Shown: positions 1 to 6,602 of the stretch, one piece after another
Layout: each line of letters starts with the position of its first letter
Numbering within the stretch: position 1 is the stretch's first letter
Origin: Candidatus Rifleibacteriota bacterium
GTDB lineage: Bacteria; Vulcanimicrobiota; Xenobia; Xenobiales; Xenobiaceae
Length of the DNA stretch: 6,603 bases
Direction: 5' to 3'
Assembly: GCA_900772775.1 (NCBI GenBank)
Contig: CAAGRW010000202.1
Coordinates: forward strand, 1 to 6,603
Position numbers and translations under genes: made by a program
The notes under the pieces: generated by a model
Databases searched by the model: none
What the model saw: only the letters and a program-made list of their open reading frames with translations
What the model was told of the DNA's origin: nothing

Positions 1-387
1 TAAACCATAAAGAGCGTAACTATCTTGGTGAGCAGCGCCTTTTTTATAAAGATCAAAAGCTTTTTGTCCATCGAAAGCGACTCCCCAACCATGCAAATAA
101 AGCTTGGCCAACTGGGCGTAAGCAGGATAATAATTGTCAGCGATGGCCTTTTCTAAAAGTTTAGCCGCCTCTTTGTAGTTGGTATAAACTTTATCGCCAT
201 TAACATAGGTAAGTGCCAAATTGTAAACAGCTTCAGAGTCGCCTTCACGAGCCATTTGAATAAGCTTAGCTTCGGCAGTCGTATCGGGAATTTGCGCTTG
301 AACGGGAGCACAACAGAAAGAAGCCCAGCCGCTCAGAGAAATGCCTAAAACTAAAGCAGTGAAATAATGGGAAAACTTCCTGTACAT
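1..387 (-). CDS. Secreted Sel1-like repeat (TPR-like) protein, 3' part outside the window
   Basis: Reading from the ATG at 385-387, the first 129 codons are open to the left edge, so the C-terminus is missing. The start is supported by a GGAGGAG ribosome site at 394-400, six bases upstream. Residues 1-31 form a Sec signal peptide: basic MYRK, a hydrophobic stretch from about residue 10 to 24, and a VQA cleavage site before Gln32. The double Cys in SFCC does not fit a normal lipobox, so I favour a soluble exported protein over a lipoprotein. From about residue 42 it has alpha-helical Sel1 repeats: segments EAVYNLALTYVNG, then KEAAKLLEKAIADNYYPAYA, then QLAKLYLHGWGV and KAFDLYKKGAAHQDSYALYG. 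These match the Ala/Leu/Tyr/Gly spacing of the family. Sel1 proteins usually serve as protein-protein scaffolds; the partner cannot be told here. It lies downstream of leuS but beyond a strong terminator, so it probably has its own promoter in 388-462. Confidence 0.85.
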   Translation of the reverse strand, partial: MYRKFSHYFTALVLGISLSGWASFCCAPVQAQIPDTTAEAKLIQMAREGDSEAVYNLALTYVNGDKVYTNYKEAAKLLEKAIADNYYPAYAQLAKLYLHGWGVAFDGQKAFDLYKKGAAHQDSYALYGL

Positions 388-462
388 AATCAACTCCTCC
401 GCAAGAACTAGAACAAAGCAGTCTCTAATTTGAGTGGCAATTTCCTTCCAGACAACCACTAC
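388..462 (-). promoter_or_regulatory. Probable promoter/leader region of the Sel1-repeat gene
   Basis: This gap between the leuS terminator and the Sel1-repeat start must hold that gene's promoter if the terminator works. The best match I see on the minus strand is a TTGCCA -35-like box followed 17 bases later by a poor TTTGTT -10-like box. That match is too weak to assign a start site. The only clear element is the GGAGGAG ribosome site at 394-400. Confidence 0.3.
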
Positions 463-509
463 AAAAAAAAATAACGACCGAAAATTCAAGAGAACTTTCA
501 GCCGTCATT
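463..509 (-). terminator. Intrinsic terminator downstream of leuS (minus strand)
   Basis: Read on the minus strand, the arm AATGACGGCTGAAAGTTC (492-509) pairs along all 18 positions with GAATTTTCGGTCGTTATT (470-487). The loop is TCTT, and a run of seven T follows (463-469). Four of the 18 pairs are G-U wobbles. On the plus strand those four positions become A-C mismatches, so the hairpin is strong only in the leuS transcript. It begins about 27 bases after the leuS stop codon, which is the expected place. Confidence 0.88.
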
Positions 510-535
510 TTTATAAACTAGGTATTAAAGCCTTT

Positions 536-3052
536 TTAACCTACTACAAAGTTCATAAGTTTATTGGGAACATAAATCACTTTGCGAATAGTTTTGTCAG
601 CAATACTGGAAGCAACTTTGGCACTGGCTTTGGCGCTCTCTTCTAATTGCTCTTTGGATAAATCCTTAGAGACACGAATCATGTCGCGCATCTTACCATT
701 AACTTGAATTACCAAGTTAAAATCGTTTTCTACCAAGTGCTCTTCGTTATGCTCCGGCCAAGCGGGACGACTTTCGAAAATACCCTTTTCGTGACCCAAG
801 AAAGCCCAAAGTTCTTCAGCAGCATGAGGAGCCACAGGAGACATAACAATAATGTATTGCTCTAAGGTTTCCTGAGCAATCGGCCCTTTAGCTCCGCGAG
901 CAATAAGGAAGTTGCTCCACTCCATCAAAGCGGCCACTACAGTGTTGAGATGTAAGCGAGAAAGATCTTCATTGATCTTCTTGATAAAGCGGTGAGTAGT
1001 CTTCAAAATTTCCGGATCGGTCTCTTTGCCGGGAGTGACTTTACACTCGGTAATGAGAGTCCAAATACGGCGGATCCAGCGGTAGACGCCTTCGATACCA
1101 GAATCATTCCATTCGGCATCTAATTCGGGCGGGCCAATGAAGAGTAAGTAGGCGCGTAAAGCGTCGGTACCGTATTTTTTAACCAAATCGTCGGGATTGA
1201 CTACATTGCCCTTAGACTTACTCATTTTTTCCAAGCGACCAGAGCTACCAACTTTGGTGATCATACCCTGGTTGAATAAACGAGTGAAGGGCTCTTTAAA
1301 GCCTACCAAACCTAAATCATAGAAGATCTTGGTGTAGAAACGCGAGTAAAGCAAGTGCAAGACAGCATGTTCAATACCACCGACATAAAGATCGACAGGA
1401 TTCCAGAAGTCTACATCTTCGCGGCGCCAAGCAGCGTCTTGGCAATCGTAAGACGGATAGCGCAAGAAGTACCAAGAAGAACAAATCCACTGGGAAATGG
1501 TATCGGTGTCGCGCTTGGCCGGGCCGCCGCACTTAGGACAAGTGGTATTGACAAATTCGGGCAAAGAAGCCAAAGGAGAAGCACCGGTGCCGGAAGGCTG
1601 ATACTTCTCTACGTGAGGCAACAAGACGGGCAACTGATCTTCGGGAACAGGCACAATACCGCACTTATCGCAATAAACCATAGGAATGGGAGCGCCCCAG
1701 TAACGCTGTCTGGAAACTAACCAGTCACGCAAACGATAATTTACTACAGCCTTACCGATATTGAGCTTTTCCAATTTGGCTACGACAGCTTTACGGCCGG
1801 CATTGGACTCCATACCGGAGAACTCTTCGGAATTGATCATATAGCCCAATTCGCAATAAGGCTTTTCGTAAGGATCAGCTCCGAATTTAGCTTGCCAAGC
1901 AGCGCTTACAGCAGCTGAATCGCTAAAATCAATACCATCAGCTTTCAAAGCTTCGGCTTGAGCAGCGGTCATAACCACTTGTTTAATGGGCAACTCAAAA
2001 GCCTTGGCGAAATCCCAGTCACGCTCGTCGTGAGCCGGAACAGCCATAATAGCACCAGTGCCGTAGCCCATAAGCACATAGTCGGCAATCCAAATAGGAA
2101 TCTTGGCACCGTTTACAGGGTTAATAGCGTAAGCACCAGTAAATTCGCCGGTTTTTTCTTTTTGCTCTTGACGCTCTACTTCGGTGCGAGAGCAAGTGCG
2201 AGTGATGTAAGCTTCAACCTTTTCAGCGCGGTCGGGAGTGGTAATATGGCGCACCAACTCATGCTCGGGAGCCAATACCATGTAAGAAACGCCATAAATG
2301 GTATCGGGACGAGTAGTGAAAACTGTTAAGCTTTCGTTTTCGTGACCATCGATAGCAAAACGAACTTCAGCACCTTCGCTGCGGCCGATCCAGTCGATTT
2401 GCATTTTCTTAACTTTTTCCGGCCAGTCAAGATCTTTAAGATCGTCAATTAAACGCTGGGCATACTTGCTAATAGCAAAGAACCACTGAGGCAAACCTTT
2501 TTTGGTAACTAAAGTGCCGCAGCGCTCGCAGCGTCCTTCTTTTACTTCTTCGTCAGCTAAACCGGTAGCGCAGGAAGGACACCAGTTGATAGGAGCTTCT
2601 TTTTTGTAAGCTAAACCGGCTTCGTAAGCTTTTAAGAAAGTCCACTGAGTCCATTTATAATATTCAGGCAAAGAAGAGTTAACTTCACGATCCCAGTCAT
2701 ACATAGAGCCCATATCTTTGAGCTGACGACGCATATTGCTGGTAGCGGCTTTGGTTTGAGCCACAGGATGAATACCGCGCTTAATAGCAGCATTTTCGGC
2801 AGGCAGTCCGAAAGCGTCCCATCCCATAGGATGAAGCACTTGACGGCCGTGCAAAGTCATATAACGGCTCATAACGTCGGAAAGCACATAACCGCGCCAG
2901 TGGCCTACGTGAAGTCCTTCACCAGAAGGATAAGGGAACATATCGAGGCAGTAATACTTGGGGCGGCTGTCACTCTTGACGGCGTGGTGCAATTTTTTAG
3001 TTTCCCAAATATCGCGCCATTTCTGTTCAAAACTAGCCGGATCGTATTGCAT
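536..3052 (-). CDS. leuS: Leucyl-tRNA synthetase
   Basis: This is the cytoplasmic class Ia enzyme that joins leucine to tRNA-Leu using ATP. At 838 residues it is a normal bacterial length. The class I HIGH motif appears as HVGH (48-51) and the second signature as KMSKS (609-613). A four-Cys zinc site is C158, C161, C175 and C178; a second Cys set is C461, C464, C505 and C508. The CP1 editing domain is present, with TTRPDT (246-251) and GYGTGAIMAVPAHDERD (329-345). The anticodon-binding helices follow, and the C-terminal tRNA-binding domain contains VIQVNGKMRD and ends VPNKLMNFVVG. The insert before KMSKS is only a few residues, so the leucine-specific domain of the E. coli enzyme is absent, as in Bacillus-type LeuRS. 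Start: AAGGAG at 3061-3066 lies eight bases before the ATG, and the N-terminus YDPASFEQKWRDIW is typical. The gene is followed by a strong terminator. The leader upstream is structured and may attenuate transcription. Confidence 0.98.
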   Translation of the reverse strand: MQYDPASFEQKWRDIWETKKLHHAVKSDSRPKYYCLDMFPYPSGEGLHVGHWRGYVLSDVMSRYMTLHGRQVLHPMGWDAFGLPAENAAIKRGIHPVAQTKAATSNMRRQLKDMGSMYDWDREVNSSLPEYYKWTQWTFLKAYEAGLAYKKEAPINWCPSCATGLADEEVKEGRCERCGTLVTKKGLPQWFFAISKYAQRLIDDLKDLDWPEKVKKMQIDWIGRSEGAEVRFAIDGHENESLTVFTTRPDTIYGVSYMVLAPEHELVRHITTPDRAEKVEAYITRTCSRTEVERQEQKEKTGEFTGAYAINPVNGAKIPIWIADYVLMGYGTGAIMAVPAHDERDWDFAKAFELPIKQVVMTAAQAEALKADGIDFSDSAAVSAAWQAKFGADPYEKPYCELGYMINSEEFSGMESNAGRKAVVAKLEKLNIGKAVVNYRLRDWLVSRQRYWGAPIPMVYCDKCGIVPVPEDQLPVLLPHVEKYQPSGTGASPLASLPEFVNTTCPKCGGPAKRDTDTISQWICSSWYFLRYPSYDCQDAAWRREDVDFWNPVDLYVGGIEHAVLHLLYSRFYTKIFYDLGLVGFKEPFTRLFNQGMITKVGSSGRLEKMSKSKGNVVNPDDLVKKYGTDALRAYLLFIGPPELDAEWNDSGIEGVYRWIRRIWTLITECKVTPGKETDPEILKTTHRFIKKINEDLSRLHLNTVVAALMEWSNFLIARGAKGPIAQETLEQYIIVMSPVAPHAAEELWAFLGHEKGIFESRPAWPEHNEEHLVENDFNLVIQVNGKMRDMIRVSKDLSKEQLEESAKASAKVASSIADKTIRKVIYVPNKLMNFVVG

Positions 3053-3074
3053 GAAAAATACTCCTTAAATTAAG

Positions 3075-3169
3075 AAAAAAAATCTCAGGCTTAGCTGTCT
3101 TTAAAAATCGGCGAGAAGCTTTCGCGTCGGTGCCTTCTCCTCCTTTTTTGTCTAACGGCCAAGCTCTGA
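3075..3169 (-). promoter_or_regulatory. Structured leuS leader: nested hairpins with two T-runs (terminator or attenuator candidate)
   Basis: This lies on the minus strand between the propeller stop and leuS. An inner hairpin pairs GAGAAG (3134-3139) with CTTCTC (3113-3118), can add two outer GG-CC pairs, and is followed by a T5 run (3103-3107). An outer helix pairs TCAG-A-GCTT (3161-3169, bulged A) with AAGCCTGA (3085-3092), just before a T8 run (3075-3082). The inner hairpin could end the propeller transcript. The outer one ends nine bases before the leuS Shine-Dalgarno, leaving no room for a promoter between them, so termination there would have to act on leuS itself. The structure is hand-drawn and no energy was computed. 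Confidence 0.35.
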
Positions 3170-3177
3170 TAAAAGCA

Positions 3178-4161
3178 CTAATAAACCCAAACTATGGCAC
3201 GCGGGCCTTGACCAATAGCCAAACGGCCTAACTGCTTGCCAGTGCTCATATCGATTACAGAAAGATCGTTAGTATTAAAGTTAGCAATATAACACATAGA
3301 GCCATCTGGGGCGAAACACAAATCGCGCGGCCCTACTCCAACTGCCGTACGGAAACGTAAACTGGGACGATCTAAGGGGAAGATCGAAACATCGTTGGAA
3401 ATGGAATTGATCACAACCACTTGATCTTTGGGAGATACGCCCACAATACTGGCGCCAGAGCCTACGGGCACTTTGCTCAAAAGGCGCAAGTCGGTAGTTT
3501 TGTAAATGCCAACTTTGCTTTCTGAAGGCAAAGCTACGATTAAGCGGCCGTTATCTTTAGAAAGATCTAAACCTCCGGCAGTAGGGCCTACGCTCATTTG
3601 TTTAAAGATCGACCAATTAAAGAGATCAACTACGGTTAATAAACCAGTATTTTCGTGAGAAATAAACATTTTGGCGCCATTTTTAGAAATGCGCATTAGG
3701 CTGGGAGCTAAACCATTTAAGGGTAAGACACGTACAACTTGGAAAGAAGGCACATGCAACTCTATTAAAGAGCAAGTGGAAGACTCCAACACGTAAAGTC
3801 TGGCTCCATCAGTAGAGAAACAAACATCGACAGGCGTCTTTATTTTTTCGTCAGTGTAGTTATTACCAAAGCGCATATTGCCGCTTTCGATAACAGAAAT
3901 GCAGCCTGTTTTAGGTTGAGCTACGGCAATATAACGATTATCTGGCGAAACGGACATGCGCTCGGGATTGTTGCCAACTGAAAATGTGCCTTTGACACGC
4001 ACGGTTCTGGCGTCTACTACGCTCATAGAGTCGCCTAAAAAGCAAGAAATGAGTAAGCGCGGCGCAGTCAGGCCCTGAGCTTGAGAAGGCATAGGTGCTG
4101 TGCAAAAAAAGGCCGCCACCATTAGGGGCAGCAAACATAAAAGCAACTTAAATCTATTCAT
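3178..4161 (-). CDS. Secreted YVTN-family beta-propeller protein
   Basis: The product is 327 residues from the ATG at 4159-4161. That start has AAGGA eight bases upstream and puts a signal peptide at the very N-terminus: MNRFK, hydrophobic LLLCLLPLMVAAFF, then cleavage near SQA before Gln29. A longer reading frame begins at a TTG at 4230, but that would bury the signal peptide behind 23 residues and I reject it. The mature protein is about seven repeats of 35-40 residues, each with a 'gap-pro' turn such as VGNNPERMSVSPDNRYIAVA, VGPTAGGLDLSKDNGRLIVA and VGVGPRDLCFAPDGSMCYIA. The last repeat carries YIANFNTNDLSVIDMSTGKQ, close to the YVTN consensus. Such propellers resemble YncE and other exported binding or surface proteins; the ligand is unknown. 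No enzyme motif is visible. It diverges from the DUF4127 gene, and leuS follows 125 bases downstream. Confidence 0.88.
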   Translation of the reverse strand: MNRFKLLLCLLPLMVAAFFCTAPMPSQAQGLTAPRLLISCFLGDSMSVVDARTVRVKGTFSVGNNPERMSVSPDNRYIAVAQPKTGCISVIESGNMRFGNNYTDEKIKTPVDVCFSTDGARLYVLESSTCSLIELHVPSFQVVRVLPLNGLAPSLMRISKNGAKMFISHENTGLLTVVDLFNWSIFKQMSVGPTAGGLDLSKDNGRLIVALPSESKVGIYKTTDLRLLSKVPVGSGASIVGVSPKDQVVVINSISNDVSIFPLDRPSLRFRTAVGVGPRDLCFAPDGSMCYIANFNTNDLSVIDMSTGKQLGRLAIGQGPRAIVWVY

Positions 4162-4264
4162 AAATAAAATCCTTTTGGAGGCTAAATTTTCGTATATATT
4201 CCAAGCTGAGCAAGCGGCCTTTTTAGGCAAAGGGAGGCCAGCTTAGCTTAGAGAAACCGGCTCT
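4162..4264. promoter_or_regulatory. Divergent control region between the beta-propeller and DUF4127 genes
   Basis: These 103 bases must hold the start signals of both divergent genes. An AT-rich core at 4182-4200, including CGTATATATT, can supply -10-like boxes in either direction, but no well-spaced -35 partner stands out. The right part has a GGCCT (4216-4220) / AGGCC (4235-4239) inverted repeat that could be an operator or a short hairpin. The regional role is secure from gene orientation; the individual boxes are not. Confidence 0.4.
4170..4176 (-). promoter_or_regulatory. Ribosome binding site that fixes the beta-propeller start
   Basis: The minus-strand sequence AAAAGGA lies eight bases before the ATG at 4159-4161. 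This spacing, with the signal peptide that begins right at that ATG, selects it over the in-frame TTG 69 bases upstream at 4228-4230. Confidence 0.75.
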
Positions 4265-6007
4265 ATGTTTAAAAGATTGCTTTTTTATACTTGTTCTCTA
4301 ACTCTCCTTTTAAGCGGAGCCGGTTTTACCCAGCCGCAAGAAGCAGCGCCATCGGCCGATGCAGGCATTTTTCAAGCTCATAGCCACAAAACAGCCGCGC
4401 CAGCAGCGCTTAAAGCTAAAAATGTAGCTAGTTCGAGTGCTGCCGCCGCGCAGCCAACTTTAGAAGCTCAACCTTGGCAAGCGCTATATATTCCTTTGGA
4501 TGATCGGCCTTGCAACTGGCTTTTTCCCGGCCAAATTGCCCGCATAGGCGGCGGCCACTTAATTGTGCCCGAAAGAGCTTGGCTAGGCAAAGCTTACACG
4601 CCTGGGCAACCGCAAAAACTAAAAGCTTGGCTGAGCGACCAGCCGCTATATTCCAACGCTATCATTTCAGCCGATATGCTGGCCTATGGTGGTTTAATTG
4701 CTTCACGTACCGCTAAAATAAGCACAGTCGAAGCTTTGGAAAATTTACAAATTTTGCCAGAACTAGCTAAAAAAGGCCAGCATTTAGAAGTGCTAGCTAT
4801 TGTACCGCGTCTTTCGTTGCGCACTTCCGACGGCCAAGCGCCCTACGAAACCAGTTTGCGCAATTGGGCAACCCGAGGGGAAGCCAAGCCTCCAGCCAAC
4901 GTGCCGGAGAAATACTTCCGTGAATATTTGCAAGTACGCAACCGCAACTTAGAAGTTTTGTATAATTTGTTGCGTTTTACAGCTCAAGGCACAATTGATC
5001 ATTTGGTTATCGGCCAAGACGACGCCGCCTCTAAAGGCATCCATATTAGCGAATTGGCCCAACTTAAAGCTAAAATTAAAGAGCTTGATATTGAAGACAA
5101 AGTAGACATTATGTGCGGCGCTGACGAGTTGGCCTCCAATATGACCGCAGGCTGGCTGGCTAAAGAAGCCAACTACACTCCTCATATCGAGTTGGACTAC
5201 TCTGATCCAGAATATAAAGATAAAGTGCCGCCTATGGAAGCTTTTACCTTAGCTCAGACAGCTCGCCTTCACTTAGATTTGAGCGGCGCTGCCGAAACTG
5301 AAGGCACAGGCACAGTTATCTTTGTGGAAACTCCCAGCGATAAACCTTTTGCCGCTCCCACCTTGGAAGGCGACGACAAAACTAAAACGCAAGCCGAGAA
5401 TTTATTAGAGCGCATTGACAATAAATTTGCCGATCAAAGAAAAAGGCCTTATGGTTTGGCAGACTTGCATTTAGTCAACCGTGCCGAGCCAATTTTTGCT
5501 CAAACAATTATAGACAACGTACCTATTTGGGAATTGGCTTGCTACTCGGCCTGGAATACGCCCTCAAACTCTTTGGGTACAGCCATAGCCCAAGCTTGTG
5601 CCGCTCAGATTGCCTTAGTTAAAGGCAAAAATTGGACTATATATCGTCGCCTCGAAAGCGAAAAAACCCAACAAGCTTTTACTGTCGCTCGTTTAATCGA
5701 CGATTACGCTTATCAAGCTGTCATTAGACAAAATTTGAGCAAAGAATACAAAAATATCAACATTAAAGCCGATCCATTACTCAATCAAGCCGGCCCAGCC
5801 GGTTTAGCCGCCCGCAACGCTGCTATCCCTTGGGCCCAACAATTGTGGGACGAGAGGCTTTTAGGCCAAAGTTATTATTCTCCCATTGTGGGTCAAAAAG
5901 TTGTTTTCCGCAGCATGTTTTTAGAAATAGTCTTGCCCTGGCCGCGTCTTTTTGAAATAGAAGAGCGCTTGAATATAACTTTAGCTACCGAAGATGTAAT
6001 CCATTAA
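4265..6007 (+). CDS. Secreted DUF4127-family protein of unknown function
   Basis: The product is 580 residues. An N-terminal signal sequence (MFKR, hydrophobic LLFYTCSLTLLLSGAG) is followed by an Ala-rich, low-complexity linker (about 26-69). The conserved domain runs from about residue 72 to the C-terminus. I recognise the DUF4127 pattern from ALYIPLDDRPCNWLFP (73-88), NAIISADMLAYGGLIASR (131-148), VLAIVPRLSLRTS (176-188), HLVIGQDDAASKGIH (246-260), DIMCGADELASNMTA (281-295) and CYSAWNTPSNSLGTAIAQA (426-444). The many invariant Asp, Arg and Asn residues at loop ends look like an active site, but no reaction is established for the family and I do not propose one. An in-frame TAG at 4244-4246 leaves ATG 4265 as the only start preserving the signal peptide, yet it lacks a nearby Shine-Dalgarno; the closest, GGGAGG, is 27 bases away. 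A terminator follows. Confidence 0.87.
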   Translation: MFKRLLFYTCSLTLLLSGAGFTQPQEAAPSADAGIFQAHSHKTAAPAALKAKNVASSSAAAAQPTLEAQPWQALYIPLDDRPCNWLFPGQIARIGGGHLIVPERAWLGKAYTPGQPQKLKAWLSDQPLYSNAIISADMLAYGGLIASRTAKISTVEALENLQILPELAKKGQHLEVLAIVPRLSLRTSDGQAPYETSLRNWATRGEAKPPANVPEKYFREYLQVRNRNLEVLYNLLRFTAQGTIDHLVIGQDDAASKGIHISELAQLKAKIKELDIEDKVDIMCGADELASNMTAGWLAKEANYTPHIELDYSDPEYKDKVPPMEAFTLAQTARLHLDLSGAAETEGTGTVIFVETPSDKPFAAPTLEGDDKTKTQAENLLERIDNKFADQRKRPYGLADLHLVNRAEPIFAQTIIDNVPIWELACYSAWNTPSNSLGTAIAQACAAQIALVKGKNWTIYRRLESEKTQQAFTVARLIDDYAYQAVIRQNLSKEYKNINIKADPLLNQAGPAGLAARNAAIPWAQQLWDERLLGQSYYSPIVGQKVVFRSMFLEIVLPWPRLFEIEERLNITLATEDVIH

Positions 6008-6029
6008 AACAAGCTTAGCTCGGCTTTTT

Positions 6030-6071
6030 AGCCTGCACCTTATCAGTGATATGATAAAGTGCAGGCTTTTT
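6030..6071 (+). terminator. Intrinsic terminator of the DUF4127 gene
   Basis: AGCCTGCAC (6030-6038) pairs with GTGCAGGCT (6059-6067). After one C-A mismatch, TTATCA (6040-6045) pairs with TGATAA (6052-6057) around a six-base loop. A T-run (6067-6071) follows on the plus strand. There is no matching T-run on the minus side, so it acts in the plus direction. It starts 23 bases after the stop codon and separates this unit from the yedF-like gene. Confidence 0.92.
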
Positions 6072-6152
6072 AAATTCGTTCCCGTAATATATCTATATAG
6101 ATAACGGCAGACGACAAATAGGCTGCGTTTTCGTATTCAAGGAGAGTTTTTT
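6072..6152 (+). promoter_or_regulatory. Promoter/leader region of the yedF-like gene, with a 14-bp palindrome
   Basis: Because a terminator lies just upstream, the promoter of the next gene should be here. The region contains the perfect palindrome TATCTATATAGATA (6090-6103) within an AT-rich stretch. A weak pairing is TTCGTT (6075-6080) with TAGATA (6098-6103), 17 bases apart, which would put the palindrome across the -10. The ribosome site AAGGAG (6139-6144) is eight bases before the ATG. Confidence 0.4.
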
Positions 6153-6515
6153 ATGACCGTTTTGCTTTTAACAAGTGCAACTTTAGGTACGGTGAACCAA
6201 GTTGCTAACGAAACAAGCGAAAAAGGCTTAGAATTTGGCAAAACTATGATGGCTAAATTTTTACACAATTTGGAAAACAAAGCTAAAGATATAGATACAA
6301 TTATTTGTTACACCGAAGGCGTATTTAATGCTGTGCGTGGCAGCGATGCGGCCTTGTCTCTCTCTTTCATGGAAGATTCAGGCGTAAAAATTTTGCTCTG
6401 CTCCACGTGCTTAGAGCATTACCATTTAGAAGCTGAACAGGTAGTGGGTACAGTTTCCGATATGGCTACTATTGCTACCACGCTTGTCCAAGCTGACAAA
6501 GTAATTAAACCTTAA
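6153..6515 (+). CDS. Stand-alone YedF C-terminal-like / DsrE-family protein
   Basis: This 120-residue cytoplasmic protein has no signal peptide. It follows the C-terminal domain of the YedF 'sulfurtransferase-like selenium metabolism' family from end to end: strand TVLLLTSATLG, then EKGLEFGKTMMAKFLHNL (23-40), DTIICYTEGVFNAVRGSDAA (48-67), the signature SGVKILLCSTCLEHYHL (76-92) and the tail VVGTVSDMATIATTLVQADK (97-116) closing with VIKP. C83 and C86 form the CxxC-like CSTC; family members usually have CGTC. DsrE-type proteins carry or relay sulfur, and YedF is linked to selenium handling by context, so persulfide chemistry at these Cys is plausible but inferred. The TusA-like N-terminal domain of full YedF is absent, and no selenium gene is in view. 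The start is fixed by AAGGAG eight bases upstream. It has its own leader and a downstream hairpin, so it may be monocistronic. Confidence 0.8.
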   Translation: MTVLLLTSATLGTVNQVANETSEKGLEFGKTMMAKFLHNLENKAKDIDTIICYTEGVFNAVRGSDAALSLSFMEDSGVKILLCSTCLEHYHLEAEQVVGTVSDMATIATTLVQADKVIKP

Positions 6516-6543
6516 ATAGACATTCTAACTGCACTATAGCTCA

Positions 6544-6602
6544 AAAATAAATAGCCAAGCTTTGGGACGCTATGTAGCAGCCAAGGCTTGGCTATTTAGT
6601 TT
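6544..6602. terminator. Long hairpin after the yedF-like gene, possible bidirectional terminator
   Basis: AAATAGCCAAGC (6549-6560) pairs perfectly with GCTTGGCTATTT (6586-6597). The stem extends inward by TTTGG/CCAAG (one G-U) to 17 pairs, and outward by a few A-T pairs. The plus-strand tail TATTTAGTTTA is only moderately T-rich. On the minus strand the stem is followed by TATTTATTTTTGA, a better T-tract, so it may also end a converging gene beyond the right edge. It begins 28 bases after the yedF-like stop. Confidence 0.65.

Noticed and set aside
434..646. Plus-strand 70-codon reading frame over the end of leuS
   Set aside because: It overlaps the leuS C-terminus and its terminator, has no ribosome site, and its Thr/Lys/Asn-rich sequence fits no family.
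1355..2329. Plus-strand reading frames of about 120 codons within leuS (1355-1720 and 1958-2329)
   Set aside because: They are antisense shadows of a highly conserved synthetase gene and resemble no protein family.
3103..3143. T-box-like sequence GGCACCGACGCGAAAGC in the leuS leader
   Set aside because: It recalls the T-box GGTGGNACCGCG signature, but the UGGN bulge sequence is missing, an extra A interrupts it, and the 125-base gap is too short for a Stem I domain with a specifier codon.
4162..4230. N-terminal extension of the beta-propeller gene from a TTG at 4230
   Set aside because: It would place 23 residues in front of a clear signal peptide, while the ATG at 4161 has a well-spaced ribosome site.
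264..6020. The octamer GCTTAGCT in three intergenic gaps (3089-3096, 4241-4248, 6013-6020), always in the same orientation
   Set aside because: A fourth copy at 264-271 lies inside Sel1-repeat coding sequence, where it encodes Ala-Lys-Leu, so local word bias explains it as well as a regulatory motif. A genome-wide count could reopen this.
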